From: Streptomyces formicae
GTDB taxonomy: Bacteria; Actinomycetota; Actinomycetes; Streptomycetales; Streptomycetaceae
Assembly (NCBI RefSeq): GCF_002556545.1
Contig: NZ_CP022685.1
Location: 9,526,001-9,590,000 of the forward strand
Length of the DNA stretch: 64,000 nt
Direction of reading: 5' to 3'
Shown here: positions 18,157 to 26,784 of the stretch, one piece after another
Position numbering within the stretch: position 1 is the stretch's first letter
How the letters are laid out: every line of letters starts with the position of its first letter
Notes under the pieces: model-generated
What the model was told of the DNA's origin: nothing
The model's database searches: none
Seen by the model: the letters and a program-made list of their open reading frames with translations, nothing else
Program-made: the position numbers and the translations under genes

Positions 18157-19340
18157 GCGCGTCCCTTCAAAAGCTCGGCCGCGGCCACCGCGCAGCTGCG
18201 GTTGCGGCTCACCCCGGCGCGCCCGTGGACGGTGAACCACGGCGTGGGCAGCGGGCAGCCGCACTCCTCGGCGGGGTGCAGCGAGGCGAGGTCGCCCATC
18301 ACGACGCTCTGCGCCGGCACGGAGGTGATGTACGGCGAGACCAGGTGCAGGAAGCCGCGCTCCCCGTACCCCAGCGGCCGCAGGGTACGGGTGTCGCGCA
18401 CCGCGGCCCGCGACCACACGGGCACGTGCAACCGGTGCTCGGCACACTCGATGTAGGGCACGCAGTGCTCCACCGAGCCGAAGGTGTCCCGGATCCGGTC
18501 AGGGGCGACACCGAGGAGCTCGGTGACCCGTGCGTAGAACTCCGCCTTGCCGATCTGCCGGTCGGCATGCCCCTTCCAGCCGCCGCCGAGGACGACCAGG
18601 GACCCCGCGGGCAGGTGGATCGGCGGCAGGCCCTGGGCGCGCATCCGCTCCAGGGTGAAGTGCAGGAACGCGGGGAAGCCGAGGATGCGGACCGGCAGGC
18701 CCTCCTCCGCGTACTGCCGCAGGGCCCTGATGCAGCCGTGCACGTCGAACTCGTGGCCTTCGCCGGTGTGACGCAGCGCGTGGGTCACCCCCTTGGCCGG
18801 GGCGAAGTCGCACAGGTAGTTGTCGGTGAAGGACGTGCCGAGCTTCATGCTCGGGGCCGGTTCGTAGCTGTAGAGGAGGTAGTTGACGGGCTGGTCGGGG
18901 GTGATCCAGCCGTAGTGGTCGAAGATTCGGGCCACCATGCGCTGCGCGGCGCGGATGGTCCACTCGTCGAAGAACATCTGCGACTTCTGGCCGGTGGTGC
19001 CGGAGGAGGTCAGATGGAGGAAGACGTCGTCGCGGGGGACGGAGAGCACCTCGTGACGCTTGAAGAAGTTGGCATGGATGAGCGGGGTGCGCACGTCCGT
19101 GCCCACCGTCGGCGCCGGGTCCTCCGGCCTGTCGGCGAGCAGCGAGCGGAAGAACGGCGAACGGGCCGCGTGCCAGTCGTTCGTCTCGGCCATGGCGGCC
19201 GCGAACAGCGCGTCGGTGTCCGGCCCTTGGGCGTACGGCTCGGACACGTCGCACAGCCGCTGGACCTGCGAGAGCGCCAGCGGATCAGGGACCTGGACAG
19301 GAGCGAGATACGTGTGGGGTGGCGTGGTGTCGATGCTCAC
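18153..19340 (-). CDS. LuxE-type acyl-protein synthetase
   Basis: A 395-residue adenylate-forming enzyme of the LuxE family, which activates a carboxylic acid with ATP and transfers it to its own cysteine for reduction by LuxC. Visible features are the phosphate loop HLTSSGTTGQKS near residue 150, DTFGSVEHCVPY, and the C-terminal SCAVAAAELLKG. In the last, Cys383 sits where bioluminescent LuxE carries its acyl-accepting cysteine. The GTG start overlaps the stop of the GNAT gene (GTGA), and its own stop overlaps the LuxC fusion start. LuxE and LuxC adjacent and coupled strongly suggest a working fatty-acid-reductase complex despite the absence of luciferase genes. Confidence 0.88.
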   Translation of the reverse strand: MSIDTTPPHTYLAPVQVPDPLALSQVQRLCDVSEPYAQGPDTDALFAAAMAETNDWHAARSPFFRSLLADRPEDPAPTVGTDVRTPLIHANFFKRHEVLSVPRDDVFLHLTSSGTTGQKSQMFFDEWTIRAAQRMVARIFDHYGWITPDQPVNYLLYSYEPAPSMKLGTSFTDNYLCDFAPAKGVTHALRHTGEGHEFDVHGCIRALRQYAEEGLPVRILGFPAFLHFTLERMRAQGLPPIHLPAGSLVVLGGGWKGHADRQIGKAEFYARVTELLGVAPDRIRDTFGSVEHCVPYIECAEHRLHVPVWSRAAVRDTRTLRPLGYGERGFLHLVSPYITSVPAQSVVMGDLASLHPAEECGCPLPTPWFTVHGRAGVSRNRSCAVAAAELLKGRA

Positions 19341-20488
19341 AGGGCAACCTCGTGACGGGGCAGGTAGGTGGCGGTCCAAGCCGTCAAGTAGGCGCTCACA
19401 TAAGGCTGGAGCGGCCCGCCGACGGCGAGGGACCGGAAGTCGATCTGACGACTCGTGCGGGAGAGCACGACGTAGTCGTGACAGCGCTCGCCGATGCGGC
19501 GCATGGCCGGGTAGACGGCGCTGGGGACGAAGCCCGCGGCCAGGAAGGCGCTCAGGCTCGCGGTGTCGGACAACGGAAGGAGCGTCTCGACGTAGTCGGC
19601 GCCCGCCCGGGAGACCGTAGCCATCAAGGGCTCCAGGGCATGGGTGACCGCCGCCGGATAGGGGTGCACCGCGACCAGCGCACAGCTCCCGGCGACCGGA
19701 TCGAGATCCACGTACGCCTCGAACGCGCCGTCCGGCGGCACCAGCACGGCGTTGGGCGCGTGCAGCGGGTAGTAGCGGCTCGCCGGATCGGGAAAGAGCT
19801 CCAGAAAACGACGGCGTACGAAGCCGGGCGCGCTGACCACTTCGAGGTCCGCGGTCGGCGGCGCGGCCGGACCCTCGGGACGCGCCGAGCCCAGGGTGTC
19901 CGAGGGCAGCACCGCGCCGTAGGGGACGCCGGTGCTGTGCTCGGCGGCGGCAAGGAGCGGGCCGAGCGCGGAAGGCGCCCGGGAGACCGTCTCGCGCCGG
20001 GGGAGCACCCCGTCGGCGAAGCGTGCGAAGAGACCGAGGCTCTCGCAGCCCGCCACCTCGGCGGCGTTGGGCAGCAGGCCGAGCGGCCTGAACCCGTTGC
20101 GGACCACGACGTGCTGGGGCCCCTCGGTGACCATCCGTACCGTGGCGTACACCGAGTCCAGACGACCGTCGTCGAAGGCCGCGCCGCACACCGCGCCGGT
20201 CAGCCGCCCCGCGAGTCCGCCGCGGCGGCGCTCCGGATGGACCGCGAGCCCGACGAGCTTGCCGATGCGGCTGCCGGGGTCGGTCTGCACGACCGCCGAC
20301 CCCGCGAGCTCCCCGCTCCCGTGCAGTCGAGCGGTGAGCCAGTGGGTGTGCGGGTCGGTGATCAACCGGCGCATCACCGCGGGGTCGCTGCCCAGCGGCA
20401 CCGGATACCCGTGGCCGTACACGTCGAAGTACAACTGGCGCAGTTCCGCGATGTCCTGGAGCGCCGCGGGGGCGATGGTGACGGTCAT
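19337..20488 (-). CDS. GNAT family N-acetyltransferase, two-domain
   Basis: A 383-residue protein. The first ~150 residues are a GNAT fold: ITDPHTHWLTARL, then LVGLAVHPERRRGGLAGRL, where the R/Q-x-x-G-x-G/A acetyl-CoA loop is expected. The remaining ~230 residues include VSAPGFVRRRFLELFPD and a second GNAT-like half of weaker pattern. Such enzymes acylate amines or, less often, hydroxyls. It is coupled by 4-nt overlaps to the MFS gene upstream and the LuxE gene downstream. It may therefore acylate or tailor the product of the reductase complex; the substrate is unknown. Confidence 0.8.
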   Translation of the reverse strand: MTVTIAPAALQDIAELRQLYFDVYGHGYPVPLGSDPAVMRRLITDPHTHWLTARLHGSGELAGSAVVQTDPGSRIGKLVGLAVHPERRRGGLAGRLTGAVCGAAFDDGRLDSVYATVRMVTEGPQHVVVRNGFRPLGLLPNAAEVAGCESLGLFARFADGVLPRRETVSRAPSALGPLLAAAEHSTGVPYGAVLPSDTLGSARPEGPAAPPTADLEVVSAPGFVRRRFLELFPDPASRYYPLHAPNAVLVPPDGAFEAYVDLDPVAGSCALVAVHPYPAAVTHALEPLMATVSRAGADYVETLLPLSDTASLSAFLAAGFVPSAVYPAMRRIGERCHDYVVLSRTSRQIDFRSLAVGGPLQPYVSAYLTAWTATYLPRHEVAL

Positions 20489-21858
20489 CGGGCAACTCCC
20501 AGGGAGGCGGCGTCGGCGTGCGTGTCCTCGGCGGAGGCGTACGGCGGGCCCACCTGATCCGCGATGTGCTGAGGGCCCGTCAGGGGCGCCCCCGCGTCCC
20601 CGTCCTCCGAGGCCACGCGCCCACCTCGGCCGAGGAGGAACAGCGCCACGGCGACCGGCGCCAGACCCACCCCCTGGACCAGACACAGCCAGCGCGCCTC
20701 CAGATGGTCGCCGAGCACCCCGAAGACCAGGGACGACAGCGGGAAGGTGGCGCCGAGGACGGCCTGCATCACCGCGAAGAACCCGGGCTTGTCGGCGGCC
20801 GGGACCGACCGCTGGAACAGGGCGACGAAGCGTACGCCGATCACCCCGACGCACCAGCCCGCCAGGAGCAGCGACACCAGGGCCACGGCCAGGCCCGGCG
20901 CCAGGCCGGGCATCCCCAGCGCGAGCGCCATCAGCGCCAGACAGGTCCCGCCGACGGCGGTGGGAGAGCCGGGCAGGCGCCCTCCGGTGAAGGACCCGAG
21001 CAGGGTCCCGACGCCCAAGGCCGCCTCCAGCGCGGCGACGGTCGATCCCTGTCCGTGCAGCACCGAGCGGGTGTAGAGGGGCATCACGACGTACACGGCC
21101 GTGGTGAAGACGTTCGCCGCGGCGAAGCAGAGCAACACCATCCGGATGAAGGGGAGGTCGGCCAGGATCTGTCGCAGCGTACGGTGCCGCGGCACATCCC
21201 CCGGGGCGTGCGCGGCGGGACCGGCGGCGGTCCGCGGGAAGCGGGCGGCCGCGACGAGCGCCGCTGCGACGAGGTAGGCGCCCGCGCACCCGGCGACGAT
21301 GCCCGCCAGGTCCCAGGCGTCGACGAGGAGCGGGCCGAGGAGCCCACCGGCCAGACCGGCCAGGGACTGCGTGGCGAGTTCGAAACCGGTCGCCGCCTCG
21401 ATGTCGGCGTCCTCGACCAGTTCGGGGACCGAGGTGGTCAGGCACGGGTCGAAGAGGGCCTGGCAGCCCGCGAGGAGGAGGGCCGCGCCGTAGATCACGC
21501 CGGTGGGCGGCTGTGCCGCGTACGTCCAGGTGGCGGTCGCCGCGGCGGCGAGCCCTGCCACCGCCGCCGCACCGGCCAGGACACTGCGGTGCGGACAGCG
21601 GGCGACGACTCGGGCGACCAGCGGGACGAGGGCCACCGCGGGCAGCGTGGAGACCGCGAGGAAGGCCCCGGAGGCCAGGCCCCTGTCCGTGTCCGCGGCC
21701 TGGCTGACCAGCCACCACACCACGCCGACCTGGAACATCCGGGCCGCCGCCTGGGTGAGGACCTGAGCGGTCCAGACCGCGCCGAAGGCGGGGTTGCGCA
21801 GCACGAGCGGGAGTTGCTCGCGGTTTCTCGGCCCGGTCGCGATGTCGGGCGGCGTCAT
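20485..21858 (-). CDS. MFS transporter (EntS-like exporter)
   Basis: A 457-residue membrane protein with about 11-12 hydrophobic helices. It starts ...NPAFGAVWTAQVLTQAAARMFQVGVVWWLV, the common start of EntS/MefA-type MFS exporters, and has the central cytoplasmic loop near residue 220. The C-terminal ~45 residues are hydrophilic. Its position inside the LuxE/LuxC operon, coupled on both sides by ATGA overlaps, points to export of the pathway product or self-protection. Confidence 0.88.
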   Translation of the reverse strand: MTPPDIATGPRNREQLPLVLRNPAFGAVWTAQVLTQAAARMFQVGVVWWLVSQAADTDRGLASGAFLAVSTLPAVALVPLVARVVARCPHRSVLAGAAAVAGLAAAATATWTYAAQPPTGVIYGAALLLAGCQALFDPCLTTSVPELVEDADIEAATGFELATQSLAGLAGGLLGPLLVDAWDLAGIVAGCAGAYLVAAALVAAARFPRTAAGPAAHAPGDVPRHRTLRQILADLPFIRMVLLCFAAANVFTTAVYVVMPLYTRSVLHGQGSTVAALEAALGVGTLLGSFTGGRLPGSPTAVGGTCLALMALALGMPGLAPGLAVALVSLLLAGWCVGVIGVRFVALFQRSVPAADKPGFFAVMQAVLGATFPLSSLVFGVLGDHLEARWLCLVQGVGLAPVAVALFLLGRGGRVASEDGDAGAPLTGPQHIADQVGPPYASAEDTHADAASLGVAR

Positions 21859-23117
21859 GACCCCAGCCGTTCGTCCACGACGCGGATGAGCTTGCCCGAG
21901 CGTGCGTTGACGGCCAGTTCGCCGTGGCGCACCCACTCCACCGACAGCGGGTGGATGTGCCCGGCGCCGACCGCGTCGGCGAACGAGGGCCGGTCGGCCA
22001 GGAGTTGCTTGCGCATCGTGTCGGCGAGGTCGCGGAGCCCGGCCGGGTCCCCGTCGCTCGCCAGGCGCAGCCGCAGGGCGTCCCGCCCCTCCCAGTGGCG
22101 CACCACCAGCTGCACGCCGGTCACCCGCCCCGCGACGTCGGCGGCTCGGACGAGGTCCTGCACGTCCTGGGTGTAGAGGGAGACGGGCCCGACACGGACG
22201 CCCTCCTGGGAACGGCCCAGGATGCGGAAGTGCCCGGGACCGGCGCCGGTCCACTCGGCCCGGTCGCCCGCCGGATAGCGCAGTACGGGCATCAGCCGTC
22301 GCCGCAGGTCAGTGACCACGACCTTGCCCGGCACCCCGGCCTCGGTGATCGGCTCGCCGCTCTCCTCGTCGAGGATCTCCACCACGGTGTACGGCGTGAA
22401 GGCGCGGTGCACGCGTGGGTCGGACCCCGGCACGGCGCAGCCCAGCAGCCCCGCGTCGACGCTGGCGTAACCCACCGAGCGGGGGCGGGCGTTGGGGAAC
22501 GCGCGGGCGAGCAGCGGCTCTTGATCCCGGTAGAGGCTCTCCCCGCCGAACAGGAGCAGCTCTACGAGCGGAAGCTGCCGCCCGGCGGCGACGAGGTGGT
22601 CGGCCAGGGCGCACAGCGTGGTCGGGGTCCCGGCGACCACCTCCACGTCGAACTCCTCCAGGGTGCGCACCGTCGACTCCAGGGGCGCGGCGCCGCCGAT
22701 CGGCAGGCGCACGTTGGAGACGGGGGAGCGGTGCAGGGAGTCGAGGATGAAGGTGAAGCTGGCGTACAGCTCTCCGGCGTAGAACAGGTCCGCGACCCGG
22801 TGCCCGGGGCGCAGCCCGGATTCGAGGAGCCCGGCGCCGAAAGCGCCGGTGAACTCCCGCCATTCCTCACGGGTGTAGAAGGAGAACTTCGGGGAGCCGG
22901 TCGTGCCGCCGCTCTTGAAGACGACGGCCTCGTCCAGCGGACCGGTCAGAAGCCGATTGTCGCGCGGCGTGTTGGCCCGCCAGAACTCGGCCTGGGGAAC
23001 GACCGGGAGTTGTGTGAGTTCGGTTACACGATCCGGGACTTCGGCATAGAGTTCGGCGTAGAAAGGGGACTGGCTGCGGACGAAACGTATGAGTTCCGTT
23101 AATGGTTGAACGGGCAT
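21855..23117 (-). CDS. Phenylacetate-CoA ligase (PaaK)-family AMP-forming enzyme
   Basis: A 420-residue adenylate-forming protein. It has FKSGGTTGSPKFSFYT (phosphate loop, ~residues 68-83), a GESLYRD...VGYASVDAG region in place of the usual YG(S/T)TE, and a C-terminal domain ending NARSGKLIRVVDE. PaaK relatives activate aryl or other carboxylic acids to acyl-CoA or acyl-carrier thioesters. The ATG start has AGGA 5 nt upstream; a TTG one codon earlier is less likely. It is the first gene of the operon that continues with MFS, GNAT, LuxE and LuxC fusion genes, and would supply the activated acid. Confidence 0.85.
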   Translation of the reverse strand: MPVQPLTELIRFVRSQSPFYAELYAEVPDRVTELTQLPVVPQAEFWRANTPRDNRLLTGPLDEAVVFKSGGTTGSPKFSFYTREEWREFTGAFGAGLLESGLRPGHRVADLFYAGELYASFTFILDSLHRSPVSNVRLPIGGAAPLESTVRTLEEFDVEVVAGTPTTLCALADHLVAAGRQLPLVELLLFGGESLYRDQEPLLARAFPNARPRSVGYASVDAGLLGCAVPGSDPRVHRAFTPYTVVEILDEESGEPITEAGVPGKVVVTDLRRRLMPVLRYPAGDRAEWTGAGPGHFRILGRSQEGVRVGPVSLYTQDVQDLVRAADVAGRVTGVQLVVRHWEGRDALRLRLASDGDPAGLRDLADTMRKQLLADRPSFADAVGAGHIHPLSVEWVRHGELAVNARSGKLIRVVDERLGS

Positions 23118-23503
23118 CAATTCCTGCTTTGCGGCATACGAAGGCGGCGAAATCCCCTACGGGGGAGGTCGCCTGGGTGGTCGATGTGGCATCCGTCTAC
23201 CGGGCCTGCCTGGGGCTCCCACCCTGAGCGGCCCACCGGAACTACGGAGTGCGACCACGACATTACCGCACCGCGAACGCCTTGATTTCCCGCCCAGGGG
23301 ATCCTTCGTCGCGGAACCGAAATCTTCCGGCCAACGTGAGAGGGGCGCCCCGAAGCGAGGGCCAGCGACTTTCTCTGTGGCCCCGGGTTGACGACGAGTC
23401 GCTCGCGATTGGCTAATTCGGCTGGAAACTATTCGTCGCGGCGCGTGCATGCTGAATGTATGCACCCTCCGCAAGGGTGATACATATTCACTGGGCCCGA
23501 TAC
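23118..23503. other. Upstream region of the LuxE/LuxC operon
   Basis: About 386 bases separate the sensor-kinase stop from the first ligase gene; both genes point left. The segment is less GC-rich at its right end (23430-23503), consistent with a promoter, but I cannot assign a clear -35/-10 pair. No coding frame in it looks real. Confidence 0.5.
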
Positions 23504-24832
23504 TCAATCATTAATACGCGTGCCGTGATTCAACTCACCAATGGAATCACCGGTTGGCTCACCAGCGGGCTCACCGGTTGCCTCGCTGATGGGGGAGTGG
23601 CCGAGTTCAAGAGTGGCGATCGCCCCTCCGTCCGGCGCGTTGGCGAAGGTCAGCCGGGCGCCGAGGACCGCGGCCTGGCCGAGTGCGATGGTCAGTCCGA
23701 GCCCGTGACCGCGTCCGCGTTCGGCGGCTTCCGTACGGAAGCGCTGCGGCCCGTGGTCAAGGATGTCGGCGGGGAAGCCGGAACCGTGGTCGCGTACGGC
23801 GATCCGGGCCCCGGTGACGCTGACCTGGACGGGGGCGGCCCCGTGCCGCTGTGCGTTGGTGATGAGGTTGGTGACGACGCGTTCCACCCGTCGCGGGTCG
23901 GTACGCACGATGTCCGCGTCCCGGGCGCTCACTTCGTCGACGCCCCCGAGGCGTCGGACCACGTCGGTCACCAGTTCGCCCAGGGGGACCTCGTCGAGCC
24001 TGGCGTGCTCGACCCCGGCGTCGAGGCGGGAGATCTCCAGGAGGTCCTCGGTCAGGCCGCGCAGCGTGCCCACCTGCGTGCGGACCAGGTCGGCGGCCTC
24101 GTCGTGGTCGGGGAGCAGGCTCGCGGCGGTGACCAGGCCCATCAGTGGGGTGCGCAGTTCATGGGCCACGTCGGCGGTGAAGCGCCGTTCCGACTCCAGC
24201 CTCTGCTGGAGGGTGGTGGCCATGACGTCCATGGCCGTGGACATCTCGGTGATCTCGTCGCGGGCCCGGCCGCGGCGCCCGATGCGGGCGTCGAGGTCGC
24301 CGTCGGCGATCCTGCGGGCGGTGCGGGCCCCGTGCCGCAGCCGCCGGTTGATCGGCTCGGTGGCGAGCGCGGCGAGGGGGACGACGACGGCGAGGGCGGC
24401 GAGAACGGCCTTCACGATGCTGCGGTCGAGGAGCTGGAGGCCGCGCACCTCGGCGCTCATGTCCGTGCGTACGACGAGCACCTTGTCGCCGACGGGCACG
24501 GCCGCCCACATCCAGTACCAGTTCGGTGGCTTCTCGTCGTACCAGAGGGCGTAATCACCGCTCCGGCCCAGCCCCGCGAGGTCCTGGGCCAGGGGGCCTG
24601 GCACCTCGTCCCGTGTCATGAGGTCGGCGGCCGCGGGCCTTTCGCCGGTACGGGCGTACTCCTGCTCGGCGGCGTGCAGTTGCGTGACAGCACGGTCACG
24701 TCCCGCCCGCTGCCCGTGGTCCTGCGTGGCCTGGTGGACGAGCAGACCGATGACCGTGGCGACCGCGCAACAGGCGGCCGCGGTCAGGGCGGCGATCTTC
24801 CAGCGCAGGGCGCGGGGGTTGAGGAATCCCAT
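23504..24832 (-). CDS. Two-component sensor histidine kinase, CseC-like
   Basis: A 442-residue inner-membrane kinase with TM1 at ~11-34, an extracytoplasmic domain of ~100 residues, TM2 at ~138-158 and a HAMP linker. The dimerisation helix carries phospho-acceptor His224 (DVAHELRTPL), and the ATPase domain has the N box (NLITNAQRHG) and G boxes (DHGSGFP, GRGHGLGL). It starts 10 nt after its response regulator. The pair resembles CseB/CseC, which in Streptomyces controls the sigma-E envelope-stress response. No sigma factor is present here, so the regulon is probably the adjacent VanJ-like and carboxypeptidase genes. Confidence 0.88.
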   Translation of the reverse strand: MGFLNPRALRWKIAALTAAACCAVATVIGLLVHQATQDHGQRAGRDRAVTQLHAAEQEYARTGERPAAADLMTRDEVPGPLAQDLAGLGRSGDYALWYDEKPPNWYWMWAAVPVGDKVLVVRTDMSAEVRGLQLLDRSIVKAVLAALAVVVPLAALATEPINRRLRHGARTARRIADGDLDARIGRRGRARDEITEMSTAMDVMATTLQQRLESERRFTADVAHELRTPLMGLVTAASLLPDHDEAADLVRTQVGTLRGLTEDLLEISRLDAGVEHARLDEVPLGELVTDVVRRLGGVDEVSARDADIVRTDPRRVERVVTNLITNAQRHGAAPVQVSVTGARIAVRDHGSGFPADILDHGPQRFRTEAAERGRGHGLGLTIALGQAAVLGARLTFANAPDGGAIATLELGHSPISEATGEPAGEPTGDSIGELNHGTRIND

Positions 24833-24842
24833 GGCCGCCGTC

Positions 24843-25598
24843 TCAGGACCGGTCGAGTTTGTAGCCGAAGCCGCGGACGGTCCTGATGCGGTCGGCGCCG
24901 ATCTTCTTGCGCAGCCGCACCACGCACAGGTCGACGACGCGGGTGTCGCCCTCCCAGCCGTAGTCCCAGACCTCGCGCAGCAGACGACGCCGGTCGAGCA
25001 CGATGCCGGGATGCTCGGCGAACGCCAGGAGCAGCCTCAGCTCGGTGGGGGTGAGGGGGACGGTCGCCCCGGCCCGGCTCACGGTCAGCCCGCGCAGGTC
25101 GATGGCCAGGTCACCGAAGACGAGCGGCCCCTCTTCGGAACCGCTGTCGGCGTCGGAGCCGGGACGGGGACCGGGACCCGGTTCGGCCGCGGCCTCGGCG
25201 GCCCCCGGGTGGAACGTGGCCCGGCGCAGCAGCACCCGGATACGGGCGACCATGACGCCGATGTCGACGGGCTTGACGACATAGTCGTCGGCCCCGGCCT
25301 CGAGACCAGACACGACGTCGAGGGCGTCGCCGCGGGCGGACATCATCAAGATGGGTACGAGGCTCTCGTCACGGATGCGTCGGCACAGGCCGATGCCGTC
25401 GAGGCCCGGCAGCATGACGTCCAGGATGAGCAGATCGTGCTGTCCGGCACGGAACGCCTCAAGACCGCCGAGACCGTCCTCGGCGACCGAGACGACGTAC
25501 CCGTAGCGCTCGAGAGCCAGTTGGACGGCGCGTCGGATGACCGCGTCGTCTTCGACCACGAGCACGCTGACCGTGCTCGGGACGGGGGATTCGGACAA
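24843..25598 (-). CDS. OmpR/PhoB-family response regulator, CseB-like
   Basis: A 251-residue response regulator. The receiver domain has the acidic pair DD17-18, phospho-acceptor Asp60 (LILDVMLPGLDG) and Lys109. A Pro/Gly/Glu-rich linker (~128-152) precedes a winged-helix DNA-binding domain ending VRTVRGFGYKL. The receiver segment LALERYGY...GLEAFRAG...LCRRIRDES is close to CseB as I recall it. TTG is the likely start: GGAAGG lies 7 nt upstream, and the next starts would cut into the receiver. The histidine kinase follows after 10 nt. Confidence 0.9.
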   Translation of the reverse strand: MSESPVPSTVSVLVVEDDAVIRRAVQLALERYGYVVSVAEDGLGGLEAFRAGQHDLLILDVMLPGLDGIGLCRRIRDESLVPILMMSARGDALDVVSGLEAGADDYVVKPVDIGVMVARIRVLLRRATFHPGAAEAAAEPGPGPRPGSDADSGSEEGPLVFGDLAIDLRGLTVSRAGATVPLTPTELRLLLAFAEHPGIVLDRRRLLREVWDYGWEGDTRVVDLCVVRLRKKIGADRIRTVRGFGYKLDRS

Positions 25599-25734
25599 GG
25601 ACTTACCTTCCCAAAACGTTCCTGCCGACTGATGATCGAATCGTAGCTACGTCGCGGTCCGCCCCTCGGCAGGCCGCGTGCTCCGTAAGGGCGGCGTGCG
25701 GAGCGGCGAGGCGGTGTCCGGATGGGCGGCGGCG

Positions 25735-26784
25735 TCACAGACGCAGGGAGGCCGCGACCGGAAGGTGATCACTGCCGGTGGCGGGCAGGGTCCACGACGA
25801 AACCGGAGTGACCCCCTTGACCATGATCTGATCGAGGCGGACCACAGGGAACGCGGCGGGCCACGTGAAGCCGAACCCGGCACCCGCCTCCCGCTGCGCC
25901 GAACGCAGCTGGCGGGTCAGCGGGGCCAGCGCGGAGTCCTCGGCCGCCCCGTTGAAATCGCCGACCACGACGACCCGGTCGAGCCGCTCGGCCCGCAAGG
26001 CATCGGCCAGCTTTCCCGCCGACTCGTTGCGGCGCTCCGTGGTGAACCCGGAGCTCGGCAGGACGCGCACGGAGGCGAGGTGTGCGACGTAGAGGGCGAC
26101 CTGCCCCTTCGGCGTGTCGACCGTGGCGCGCAGGGCCCGCGTCCAGGGCATGATCTCCACCGGTCGCACGGCCTTGAGCGGGTGCTTGCTCCACAGCCCG
26201 ACGCCCTCGCGCACCGCGGAGTACCGGTAGATGGGCGCCAGTTCGTCCTCGTACGCCGAGACGGCGGGGCGGGACAGTTCCTCCAGGGCCACGACGTCGG
26301 CACCCGAGGCGGCCAGCGCCCGCGCGGTCCCGCGCGGGTCGCGGTTCCCCTCGTGCACGTTGTGGCCGACCACGACCAAGTCCCCGCCGCTGGAGCGCTT
26401 GTCGAGGAACGTGCCCGCGAACAGGGAGCACCACGTGACAGCGGGTATCAGCACAGCCACGGCCGCGAGAGCGGAGCGACGCGCCACGGCGGCCGCCAAC
26501 AGCGCCACCACACTCAGCCCCATCCAGGGCAGGACGGTCTGCAACAGGCTGCCGAGGTTGCCGACGCCGTTCGGGACCTGGGTGTTGAGGGCCATGAGCA
26601 GGGTGCAGAGCACGGCGGCAGCGGCGACGAAGCGACCCCGTCGCCACATACCTGTGCGCCATGTGCGGACGCGCTCTGTGAGGACGCGCCACATACGTGT
26701 GCGCCACGGACCCGTGCGCGACATGTCGACCGGCTTCGCCGTGGGAGGGGAGTCGGTCCTGCTGATGACGGTGTTCTCACTCAT
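25735..26784 (-). CDS. Endonuclease/exonuclease/phosphatase-fold membrane protein, VanJ-like
   Basis: A 349-residue protein with an Arg-rich cytoplasmic N-terminus, three hydrophobic segments (~52-130), and an extracytoplasmic EEP-fold catalytic domain. The domain has GHNVHEGN near residue 142, VALEELSR, VVGDFNGAAEDS and GSDHLPVAA at the C-terminus. This is the organisation of VanJ, a teicoplanin-resistance membrane protein of S. coelicolor thought to act on an undecaprenyl-linked substrate. A role in lipid-carrier or peptidoglycan-precursor dephosphorylation is inferred. It overlaps the carboxypeptidase stop (ATGA), and the CseB-like regulator follows 136 nt downstream. Confidence 0.8.
   Translation of the reverse strand: MSENTVISRTDSPPTAKPVDMSRTGPWRTRMWRVLTERVRTWRTGMWRRGRFVAAAAVLCTLLMALNTQVPNGVGNLGSLLQTVLPWMGLSVVALLAAAVARRSALAAVAVLIPAVTWCSLFAGTFLDKRSSGGDLVVVGHNVHEGNRDPRGTARALAASGADVVALEELSRPAVSAYEDELAPIYRYSAVREGVGLWSKHPLKAVRPVEIMPWTRALRATVDTPKGQVALYVAHLASVRVLPSSGFTTERRNESAGKLADALRAERLDRVVVVGDFNGAAEDSALAPLTRQLRSAQREAGAGFGFTWPAAFPVVRLDQIMVKGVTPVSSWTLPATGSDHLPVAASLRL

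Noticed and set aside
15553..19340. Bioluminescence (lux) operon
   Set aside because: LuxC- and LuxE-like proteins are present but luxA, luxB and luxD are not, and the partners are PaaK-type ligases, GNAT and MFS genes.
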